In this document: one piece after another, positions 31,405 through 39,078 of the stretch | How the letters are laid out: the number at the start of each line of letters is the position of its first letter | Position numbering within the stretch: position 1 is the first letter of the stretch | Translations under genes and position numbers: made by a program | Notes under the pieces: model-generated | The model's input: only the letters and a program-made list of their open reading frames with translations | The model's database searches: none | Told to the model about the DNA's origin: nothing | Origin: Myxococcales bacterium | GTDB taxonomy: Bacteria; Myxococcota_A; UBA9160; SMWR01 | Direction: 5' to 3' | NCBI GenBank assembly: GCA_013215605.1 | Contig: JABSQW010000075.1 | Coordinates: 1-45,990, forward strand | DNA length: 45,990 nt

Positions 31405-33672
31405 ATGATAGGCTTTCCGGCGCTCCGAACGACGCCGTCGATCGATCCACTGCGGCCGGGCCTGTTCGGCGAGGCGGGGAAGACCGACGCGACCGCCCTC
31501 TCGCCCCCTGTGCTCCCGGGATCAGCGAATCGGATCGGGGTCGCGAGAGTCCGCGTCCCCCGAACGGGTGGAATCGACGCGTCGAAGAGTCAGGAGACGA
31601 TCATCCACACCACGACGCGCGACCGGATCGGGATCGGTCTGCTCTTGTTGCTGGCGGTCGCCGTCCTCTACGGGAGGACGGCGGGTTTCGAGTTCCTCGA
31701 CTTCGACGACGAGAAGTATCTTCGTCAGCACCGCCACGTCCGGAACGGTTTCTCGATCGAGAACCTCCAGTGGGCGCTGACGACGAGCTATTTCTCGAAC
31801 TGGCACCCGGTCACCTGGCTCTCCTATTTCACCGACTACGCGCTGTTCGGCTTCGACTCCGCGGCCTTCCACGCCACGAACGTGGTCTTTCACGCCCTGG
31901 CGACCCTGCTGCTGTTCGCGTGGCTCTGTCAGGCAACGGGAAGAACGGCTCGCAGCGGCGTCGTGGCCGCGGTGTTTGCCCTGCATCCGCTCCACGTCGA
32001 ATCCGTGGCGTGGATATCCGAGCGCAAGGACGTGTTGAGCGCGTTTTTCGGCTTCGCGGCACTGCTCGCGTACACGAGCTACGCGAGGCGTGGTGGGATC
32101 GGGCGCTACTGCGTCGTCACGCTGCTGCTCGCGCTCGGCCTGATGTCCAAGTCGATGCTCGTGACGCTGCCGTGCGTCTTTCTGCTCCTCGATGCGTGGC
32201 CGCTGCGACGCTTCGACCCGGGCTTGGGAATTGCCGAGGACCCACGCGTCGCGGCGCCTCCGCGCAGCGTGGTTCATCTGGCGGCCGAAAAGCTCCCGTG
32301 GTTCGCGATGTCGGCCGTGACCTCCTGGGCGACCTGGCGCGCACAGACGAGCGGAGGGTCGACGGTGTCCGACGACATGGTCGGGCTGCCGCACCGGCTG
32401 CTGAACGCCGTCCACTCGTACGCGGGATATCTCGGCAAGCTGGTGTGGCCGACGGATCTCACGATCCGGAACCTTCATCCCAATCTCGCGGGGGGTACAC
32501 CCCTCAGTGCCGTGGAGGTGAGTGTCGCGTTGGCGGCACTCGGGGCGTTGACGGCAGCCGCCTGGCGCTGGCGTGCAACCGGATACGCCCCGATCGGCTG
32601 GCTCTGGTACCTCGGCATGCTCGTCCCCGCGATCGGTCTGATCCAGGTGGGTCACCAGGCGATGGCCGACCGGTACACCTACCTGCCGCTCGTGGGCGTC
32701 GTCATCGCGGGCGTCTGGGGCGGCGCGGATGCGGCGCGGCGGCTGGGACTGTACGCCGGTCGCTGGAGCCGCGCGTTCCCCGTATCGGTCGTTGGTCTGC
32801 TTTTCGCGATGGCGGTCGTCTCGTGGGAGCAAGTCGGCGTCTGGCGGAACGACATCACGCTCACCCGCCACGGCCTGTCCATCAACCGCTACGACCAGGT
32901 GCTCCACTCCGCACTCGCGCGCGAGCTCGTGCTCGAGGAACGCCTCGATGACGCGATCGTTCACTACGAGATCGCTCGCCGCATCGCACCGGCAAAGGCC
33001 GACGTGCACCTGGACCTCGCCGAAGTCCTCGCCCTGAAAGGTCACTACGAGGTGGCACTTCGCGAGTACACGCGCGCAGTCGAGCTCGATCCCGACCACA
33101 TCAAGGCGCGCAAGGGCCTGGGCGCGCTGCGTCTGTTCATGGGGGACTTCGACGCGGGCATCGACGACCTGATGCGTGCGACTGAATCGTCGCCACGCGA
33201 TTCGAAGGTTCGGTTCTCGCTCGCGTCAGCGTTGATCCTCGTGGGGCGTCCCGCAGAGGCGATCGTCCACCTCGAACAGGCGAGCCGGATGCTCCCGCGT
33301 TGGGCTCGACCCATCGACGAGATGGCGTGGCTGTTCGCCACGCATCCGGATCCCGACTTGCGCGACGGTGCGCGTGCCCTCGAACTCGCGCGGCATGCGC
33401 TGAGGCTGGCGACCGGACGCAAGCCACTGGCCATGGCGACCCTCGCCGCGGCGCACGCAGAGCTCGGTGACTTCACGGCTGCCGTCAGCCATGCCGAGCG
33501 GGCCCTCGAGCTCGCGGAAGCAGCGGATCAGACCGGCTGGGCAGCTGAAATCCGGGAGTCCCTACCCGATTACCGAGCCGGTCGACCGAGGCGGGTCGAG
33601 CGGCCGAGGCGCCCCGCGAAGGGTGACCTCAGCGATCCGGCGGACGGCGGATTGCCGGGAACGTCGGGATGA
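31405..33672 (+). CDS. TMTC-like membrane protein with C-terminal TPRs (GT-C type)
   Basis: The protein is 755 residues. After the first span comes FEFLDFDDEKYLRQHRHVRNG, then NWHPVTWLSYFTDYALFG, HATNVVFHALATLLLF and ALHPLHVESVAWISERKDVLS. These are the blocks of bacterial relatives of eukaryotic TMTC O-mannosyltransferases, with the Asp-Asp motif in the first loop. About ten membrane spans are followed by TPR repeats (about residues 500-720) that would face the periplasm and hold an acceptor protein or partner. A protein or glycan O-glycosyltransferase role is inferred. The start is uncertain: ATG 31405 has AGGG upstream, but GATAGGCT (31407-31414), identical to the -10-like motif before 11521, overlaps it, and GTG 31510 is in frame. 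Confidence 0.83.
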   Translation: MIGFPALRTTPSIDPLRPGLFGEAGKTDATALSPPVLPGSANRIGVARVRVPRTGGIDASKSQETIIHTTTRDRIGIGLLLLLAVAVLYGRTAGFEFLDFDDEKYLRQHRHVRNGFSIENLQWALTTSYFSNWHPVTWLSYFTDYALFGFDSAAFHATNVVFHALATLLLFAWLCQATGRTARSGVVAAVFALHPLHVESVAWISERKDVLSAFFGFAALLAYTSYARRGGIGRYCVVTLLLALGLMSKSMLVTLPCVFLLLDAWPLRRFDPGLGIAEDPRVAAPPRSVVHLAAEKLPWFAMSAVTSWATWRAQTSGGSTVSDDMVGLPHRLLNAVHSYAGYLGKLVWPTDLTIRNLHPNLAGGTPLSAVEVSVALAALGALTAAAWRWRATGYAPIGWLWYLGMLVPAIGLIQVGHQAMADRYTYLPLVGVVIAGVWGGADAARRLGLYAGRWSRAFPVSVVGLLFAMAVVSWEQVGVWRNDITLTRHGLSINRYDQVLHSALARELVLEERLDDAIVHYEIARRIAPAKADVHLDLAEVLALKGHYEVALREYTRAVELDPDHIKARKGLGALRLFMGDFDAGIDDLMRATESSPRDSKVRFSLASALILVGRPAEAIVHLEQASRMLPRWARPIDEMAWLFATHPDPDLRDGARALELARHALRLATGRKPLAMATLAAAHAELGDFTAAVSHAERALELAEAADQTGWAAEIRESLPDYRAGRPRRVERPRRPAKGDLSDPADGGLPGTSG

Positions 33673-33702
33673 TCGTAAGGTGTCCGTGATAGGGGGGTCT
33701 TC

Positions 33703-34392
33703 ATGCTTGGGGTTCGCTCGGCGCACAGCTCGACGTCGATCCTCGCGGCCTGCCTGATCGGCGTCTCGGCGGCGAGCTGCGGCATCCCGCCGCCGCGTCC
33801 GGGAGACGCCGACCTCTCCGCGAAGAAGGTCCGATACCGCGGAAATCTCGACGGCCTCGTGCGCGTCGCAGACAGCCGTCTCGCGGAGCTCTACCAGCGC
33901 CCGGACCGCGACCTGTCGAGGTACACGCAGATCCTGCTCGATCCCCTCGCTTTCGATTCGAACATGGACACCGAGAACGTCCGCTACCGCGAGCGCGACC
34001 TCGCCGTGGTGCGGCGCAACTTTCGCAAGATCATCGAGCGCGAGCTTCGCGGTCAGTTTTCACTCGTCGACTTTCGAGCGGAGAACGTGCTGCGCGTCCG
34101 GTTCACCCTCACGAAGCTCGTCGCGAATCGGCCGCCGCGCGGCGTCGTCGACAAGGGCGGTGTATCTCAGGAGGTGTACCGATCGGTGGGTGTCGGCGAG
34201 GCGTCGATGCAGGTGGGCGTGCTCGACTCGCAGAGCGACACCCTTCTCGTCGCCGCCGCGGATCGTTATCGGGGCTGGCCGCTCGGATCGAACAACTACG
34301 CGAACGAGGTCTGGGGCGACGTCGACAAGGCGTTCTCGATGTGGGGGCGCCTGTTGCGCCAGCGCCTCGCGAAGAGCACGGCCTCGCCTTAG
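33703..34392 (+). CDS. DUF3313-like lipoprotein
   Basis: The 229-residue protein has a lipoprotein-like signal (VSAASC, Cys 26) and a compact domain. YTQILLDPLAFDSN, YRERDLAVVRRNFRKIIEREL and ENVLRVRFTLTKLVANRP match the pattern of DUF3313, small lipoproteins with unknown role, often in the outer membrane. The length of about 220 fits the family. It follows the TMTC-like gene by 30 bases on the same strand, so it may be co-transcribed. GGGGGG five bases before ATG 33703 could act as the ribosome site, and GTGATAG just upstream resembles the -10-like motif elsewhere. A hairpin follows the stop. Function is unknown. Confidence 0.75.
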   Translation: MLGVRSAHSSTSILAACLIGVSAASCGIPPPRPGDADLSAKKVRYRGNLDGLVRVADSRLAELYQRPDRDLSRYTQILLDPLAFDSNMDTENVRYRERDLAVVRRNFRKIIERELRGQFSLVDFRAENVLRVRFTLTKLVANRPPRGVVDKGGVSQEVYRSVGVGEASMQVGVLDSQSDTLLVAAADRYRGWPLGSNNYANEVWGDVDKAFSMWGRLLRQRLAKSTASP

Positions 34393-34422
34393 CGATCCCG
34401 CGCAGCGATTCGCCGGGAGTCG

Positions 34423-34438
34423 GCCCGTGGCGACGGGC
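34423..34438. terminator. Hairpin between convergent genes
   Basis: GCCCGT and ACGGGC form a perfect 6-bp stem with loop GGCG in the 45-bp gap between the DUF3313-like gene and the convergent YfhO-like gene; it touches the stop codon of the latter. There is no T-run, so this is position-based inference. Confidence 0.4.
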
Positions 34439-36747
34439 TACCGATCCGACCCGTTCGTCGGGCCTTCGTTCGTCGGCGGCTCACTGTGCGGAGACCGCCA
34501 CTTGCGTCGACCTGCTCGTTCGCCCGACCTTCGGCCTGCTAACCATCGCACGACGAGCGCCGCGCCCGCGATCGCGAATCCGAGGTGGGGGATCCCGCTG
34601 AAGCGGGCCCACGGCACGAAGCGGAGTTCGACGGCTCCGACGCCGGGTGGCACGACGACGCCCTGGTAGAAGTCGTTCACCACGCGCGCTTCGAGGGGGC
34701 GAGCGCCGGCCGAAGCGATCCAGTGCGGGTGGAACTGCTGGCTCACGAAGAGCAGGCGCTCGTGCGCTGCGTCGGCGGGAAACTCGAACTGCAGACGATC
34801 GTCGCGATCGATGCGGCGCCGCACCGCGGACGCGCCCAGCTTCGCGTCGGAGACGCTGAGCCCAACCCCCGCGGATGCGGCGGCTCCCGGGGCCTCGCGG
34901 ATCGCCGCGATGGCTTCGAGGAGGAGCGGTCCGTGCGTCCGGTGAAAGTGCACGCCGGCGCGCTCCGCCACCACGGGACCCACGGCCGCGGCGTCGAGCG
35001 GCCGCGAGGCCGCCACGACGGAGACGCCGGCGAGCGCGAACGCGGGCGAGTCGATGCGCGCCGCGTCGGCGAGGTTGCGAAAGAAGCGACCTCCGTCGCG
35101 CGTGCCCCCACGACTCACGCGCTCGGCCCAGCGCTGATACGCCGCGGGCGACAGCGAGTCGTAGGCGTGTACGCTGCGCAGTCCGACGACGCCCTCCTGG
35201 TTCGAGGGCACGAGCAGACCGAGTTCGTGCCCGACCTTCGCAAACCTGCTGCCGCCGCGGGTCTCGCGCTCGAGCGTCTCGACGACGGGAGAGGTCCTCG
35301 CTAGGTCGCCCGGTGCGAGCGAGAGCGCGAGGCTGCCCCCGTAGTAAACGACACTGGCGAGCGCGACACCGCACAGCAGCCGCGCATTGCGCGTCGCGAG
35401 GAACACCCAGGAGCCCGCGAAAAGGCTGGCGCTGCACGCCACCGCCAGGGCGTCGACGCGGAGGCCCGAGCCCGCGGCGGCGAGCGCGGCAATCGCTGCT
35501 GGAACCCCGACAGCGATCGCGGCGGTGCGTGGCGCCACTCCGACGCGCAACACGTGGTCGGCAGCGTACGTCGCGAGCACCGCCCACGGAAGCACCCCTG
35601 CAGCGAGTGGCAGGAACCGCGACAGGCCGAAGCCGAAGAACTCGACGGCGATGGCGAAGACGGGCGGCACGAGTGTCGCGACGAGCGTCGCAACGACGAA
35701 CAGCTGCACGGGCCAGAGCCGTCGGCGCAGGACGCCGAGCAGGCTGAGGCCCGCCAGGCAGAGCGGCAGAGGCGTCAGCGAGGGGCCGCTGAATGCGGTG
35801 GGATAGGCGTCGCGAATCGGGTTGCCGAACCAGAACGCGTCGATCAGCAACCCGACGAAGACCGCGAAGTCCGACACGCCCGACATGCGAGGGAGGGCAC
35901 CGAGAAAGAAGGCGGTGTCGGCCGAGGGTCGCGCCGAAGCCTGCGTGGTCAGCCACAAGTCGGCATACACGGGAGCCGTCGCCAGCGCGCCCGCGAGGGC
36001 CGCTGCGGCGAGACCCAGAGCCAGCGCGCCGCGGCGCGTTGCGGCAGACGCCGTGCGCAGCAGGCGCCACGCCGCGAAGCCGGTGATCGCGTAGGCGTGC
36101 CAGACGATCTGCTGGGGATAGCCGCTCAGCAGCAGCGCGTACGTACAGAAGCTGATCGCGATCGCGCTGCCCATCCCGGGCGCGCGAACGAAGCGCGCGA
36201 CCGCCCACAGCACGCCCGTCGACCAGCACACGCCCCAGACGAACATCGCGAACGTGAGCCAGAACGCGGAGAAGACCCCGACTCCGAGGAGCAGGGCGCC
36301 GAACGCGGCCGCCGCCGGGTGAAGATCCAGCTCCCGGAAGAGACCGAACGCAAAGCCGCAGCCGAGCAGGGTCGCCAGCGCCACGAGAGCCGTGTAGGCG
36401 ACATAGGGGTCGTCGGTGAACCAGGAGATGACGCGCAGGATCGGAAAGGCCTTGCTGAAGCCGGACACGTGCGCCGCCGGCCGCCCGAGCTGGGTGTGGG
36501 GATTCCAGGTGGAGAGCCAACCCTCCGCGTCGCCGCGCAGGTGCTGGTGCAGCGCCGGGATGAAGATCGCGCTGTGGTCCGCGAGCTTCCGACTCGAGGC
36601 AGCGGCGACCTTCCCGTCGGATGCGGCGGCGAGGCCGAGTTCCAGGCGGTTGTCGTGAGCGGCGATCACGTGCCCCTGTACCAGAATGGGGCCGAAGAGC
36701 AGAAGCCACCCGACGACGACCACGGCGAGGGCCGCTCGCTGACTCAC
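34438..36747 (-). CDS. YfhO-like large membrane protein (GT-C type)
   Basis: The protein is 769 residues. First span at about 7-24, then VIAAHDNRLELGL, IFIPALHQHLRGD and WNPHTQLGRPA, as in YfhO-family proteins. SWFTDDPYVAYT and LLLSGYPQQIVWH are also typical of this group. About twelve membrane segments fill residues 7-500, followed by a soluble domain of about 250 residues. YfhO in Firmicutes is a GT-C enzyme that glycosylates teichoic acid polymers; here a similar transfer to another envelope polymer is inferred. The tail SEPPTNEGPTNGSDR is low-complexity. GTG 36747 was chosen for GGAG eight bases upstream and because the frame to 36840 lies in the neighbour. It is in one unit with the TMTC-like gene 25 bases before it. 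Confidence 0.78.
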   Translation of the reverse strand: MSQRAALAVVVVGWLLLFGPILVQGHVIAAHDNRLELGLAAASDGKVAAASSRKLADHSAIFIPALHQHLRGDAEGWLSTWNPHTQLGRPAAHVSGFSKAFPILRVISWFTDDPYVAYTALVALATLLGCGFAFGLFRELDLHPAAAAFGALLLGVGVFSAFWLTFAMFVWGVCWSTGVLWAVARFVRAPGMGSAIAISFCTYALLLSGYPQQIVWHAYAITGFAAWRLLRTASAATRRGALALGLAAAALAGALATAPVYADLWLTTQASARPSADTAFFLGALPRMSGVSDFAVFVGLLIDAFWFGNPIRDAYPTAFSGPSLTPLPLCLAGLSLLGVLRRRLWPVQLFVVATLVATLVPPVFAIAVEFFGFGLSRFLPLAAGVLPWAVLATYAADHVLRVGVAPRTAAIAVGVPAAIAALAAAGSGLRVDALAVACSASLFAGSWVFLATRNARLLCGVALASVVYYGGSLALSLAPGDLARTSPVVETLERETRGGSRFAKVGHELGLLVPSNQEGVVGLRSVHAYDSLSPAAYQRWAERVSRGGTRDGGRFFRNLADAARIDSPAFALAGVSVVAASRPLDAAAVGPVVAERAGVHFHRTHGPLLLEAIAAIREAPGAAASAGVGLSVSDAKLGASAVRRRIDRDDRLQFEFPADAAHERLLFVSQQFHPHWIASAGARPLEARVVNDFYQGVVVPPGVGAVELRFVPWARFSGIPHLGFAIAGAALVVRWLAGRRSGERAGRRKWRSPHSEPPTNEGPTNGSDR

Positions 36748-36772
36748 GACCGGGGCTCCGGGATCGCTTCGC

Positions 36773-39043
36773 TCAGGGCACAGCCCTCTCGAGCCGATCG
36801 ACGTAGGCGACGCCCGAGGCGTACAGCGCTCGCCTTTCATTGACCTCCAAGGCGAGCGAGAGGTTGCCGAGCTCGCGCGCCGCGGCGATCGAGTCGTTGG
36901 CCGCCGCGAGTGCGGACTCGAAGTCGCCGAGCGCCGCGAGCGCGGCCGCCTTCGTATCGAGCACGTTGGGATCCCGAACGCCTGTCATCTCGGTCACCCG
37001 GTCGGCGAGCTCGATGGCGCGCACCGGGTCGCGCAGCGAATCGATGGGTGCCGTCGCGAGCATCCACCCGAGGTTGTTCGCGGCGATCGGGCTGTGGGGC
37101 GCGAGCCGAACGGCCTCCTGCAGGTGGTGGATCGCCGCGCCGGACCGCCCCTGTTCCCAGTACACATTCCCGATGTGGACGTGGGTTTCCGGTTCATCGT
37201 ACGTCTTGAGGACGAGCAGGAAGTGCTGCAGCGCGCGGTCGAGCTCCCCCTTGTCGATGTACACGAGGCCCATGTTGATGAGCGCGAGTCCGTACTCGGG
37301 GTTGTAGCGGAGCGCGGTGTTGAAGAGTTGGATGGCTTCGTTGAAACGACCCTGTTTGTGGCGTAACACGCCGAGGCTGGTGAAGACGCGCTCGTCGGGG
37401 TAATGCTCGAGGGAGGCGACGTACGCGGTAGCAGCCTCTTCAAGGCGATCCAACTCACTCAGCGCGTCGCCGAGACCACCGAGCGCCAGGTGGTTGTCGG
37501 GCTCCAGACGGACCGCTTGTCGCATGTATTCGAGCGCTCGCTCGTAGTCGCCGAGCTCGAGCATGGACGCGCCCAGGTTCTGGTAGGGATCGGATTGCGC
37601 CGGATCGATCTGGATCGACTTCTCGTACAGGACGATGGCCTCGTCGTTGCGGCCGGCGCGACCGAGAGCGGCTCCGAGGTTGTGCACGGCGCGGAGGGCG
37701 TTCGGGCTCTTACTGTACGCGTCCGACCAGAGCGTGATGCCGTCGATCCAGGTGGCGTTGCGCACGAAGGTCGCGCACCCGAGCGCCGCGACGAGCGCCG
37801 CGGAGATGCCGACGAGTCGAAGGGTTGGCAGCGGTATCAGGGTGAATGCAGCGTGGGAGAGGGCGATGCACACCGCGGCCATGGGGAGGTACGTACGGTG
37901 CTCGTAGACGATCTCGAGTGGAAGGATCGACGATTCCATCACGAGGTTCAGGAAGAACCAGAGCACGGCGAATGACGCGATGCGCGCGCGCGGTGCCATG
38001 CCGATGCCCGCTGCGAGCAGCGCTCCGAGCAGGAGTCCCGAAGCGAGCGTGGTCGCCGGATCCAGGAAGGATTGGGACACCGGAAAGTCGTGGGCGATGT
38101 TGAGCCGGGAGGGCAGGGGCAGTGCCATCAGACTCAGGTAGAAGACCACCACCCTCAGCTGGGTCAGGACCCGCTCGCCCATGCCAAAACTGCGACTCGC
38201 ATAACCCATGTCGGGTCCGTAGACCACGATGTAGAACGCGATTCCGCCGATGAGCAGCATGGGGGTGGCGATCCAGGCGCCCGCGCGCAGCGCCCACGAG
38301 CGGTTCAGATCGCGGAAGAAGAACAGCTCGTAGAGCCAGATCGCGATCGGCAGGGTGAGCGCGTTCTCCTTCGACCCGGCTGCGAGGAGTCCAGCGGCCA
38401 GCGCGGCCGAAAATGCGGCAACGCGCCGGCGGCGCGTCTCGGAGAAGCGGCCGTGCAGATACAGCAACATTGCCGCGAGGTAGAAGAGTGTCGCCATGCT
38501 GTTCATGCGCTGGACGATGTACGTGACCGACTGGGTCTGGAGGGGGTGCAGCGTGAACAGCAGACCTGCAAACAGCGCCGCCCACTCGAGCCTGGTGGTC
38601 GCGAGCGGCGCCTGCCACTGACGCCTCGAATGGCGGACCCGATGGAACGTGATTCGGGCGAGCGCCTGCACGAGGAGGCCGTTCGCGATGTGGATCGCGA
38701 TGTTCACCGCGTGAAAACCCGGCACGGTGAAGCCGTGAAGGTAGTAGTTGAGCGCGAAGGTGACGTCGGCGACGGGCCGATCGTTGATGCCCCGGGTGGC
38801 CGCGCGCCACAGGTTGTCGAACGACAGTTCGGTCCAGCGCAGGAAGGGATTGCGCAGGATGTTCACCCCATCGTCGAACGCCCAGCTCGCCTCGAAAGTG
38901 TTCGCGTAGGCGAGCAGACCCAGCAGGCCGATGGCGAACGATCCCCAGCGGCCGATGCTGCGTTCCGGTGCGGTGGTGGGGGGCGGCCGCGAGGCGACAG
39001 GCGACGCCGGAAGCGGATTCGATGACGGGTCGTTTTCGGACAT
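36773..39043 (-). CDS. TMTC-like membrane protein with TPRs (GT-C type)
   Basis: The protein is 756 residues. The first span is followed by ASWAFDDGVNILRNPFLRW (Asp-Asp motif), INDRPVADVTFALNYYLHG, FHAVNIAIHIANGLLV and FTLHPLQTQSVTYIVQR. This is the core of bacterial TMTC-like proteins. About ten spans reach residue 420, then seven or so TPR units (for example NLGAALGRAGRNDEAIVLYE, NMGLVYIDKGELDRALQH) to about 700. The membrane part would transfer sugar from a lipid carrier; the TPRs would bind a periplasmic acceptor or partner. It is a second member beside 31405, but the two differ widely. ATG 39043 is 35 bases from the divergent gene at 39079, so their promoters must overlap. Confidence 0.84.
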   Translation of the reverse strand: MSENDPSSNPLPASPVASRPPPTTAPERSIGRWGSFAIGLLGLLAYANTFEASWAFDDGVNILRNPFLRWTELSFDNLWRAATRGINDRPVADVTFALNYYLHGFTVPGFHAVNIAIHIANGLLVQALARITFHRVRHSRRQWQAPLATTRLEWAALFAGLLFTLHPLQTQSVTYIVQRMNSMATLFYLAAMLLYLHGRFSETRRRRVAAFSAALAAGLLAAGSKENALTLPIAIWLYELFFFRDLNRSWALRAGAWIATPMLLIGGIAFYIVVYGPDMGYASRSFGMGERVLTQLRVVVFYLSLMALPLPSRLNIAHDFPVSQSFLDPATTLASGLLLGALLAAGIGMAPRARIASFAVLWFFLNLVMESSILPLEIVYEHRTYLPMAAVCIALSHAAFTLIPLPTLRLVGISAALVAALGCATFVRNATWIDGITLWSDAYSKSPNALRAVHNLGAALGRAGRNDEAIVLYEKSIQIDPAQSDPYQNLGASMLELGDYERALEYMRQAVRLEPDNHLALGGLGDALSELDRLEEAATAYVASLEHYPDERVFTSLGVLRHKQGRFNEAIQLFNTALRYNPEYGLALINMGLVYIDKGELDRALQHFLLVLKTYDEPETHVHIGNVYWEQGRSGAAIHHLQEAVRLAPHSPIAANNLGWMLATAPIDSLRDPVRAIELADRVTEMTGVRDPNVLDTKAAALAALGDFESALAAANDSIAAARELGNLSLALEVNERRALYASGVAYVDRLERAVP

Positions 39044-39064
39044 TCGGGAGCGAAAACGTTATCC

Positions 39065-39072
39065 GATATACT
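39065..39072 (+). promoter_or_regulatory. -10-like GATATACT, 6 nt before GTG 39079
   Basis: GATATACT contains TATACT (five of six -10 consensus bases), then GAACCC and the GTG start. Transcription would begin at the start codon. The 35-bp gap to the divergent ATG 39043 must hold both promoters. Confidence 0.55.
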
Positions 39073-39078
39073 GAACCC

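Noticed and set aside
31522-33099. 525-codon open frame on the minus strand
   Set aside because: It is antisense to the TMTC-like gene, which has clear family blocks.
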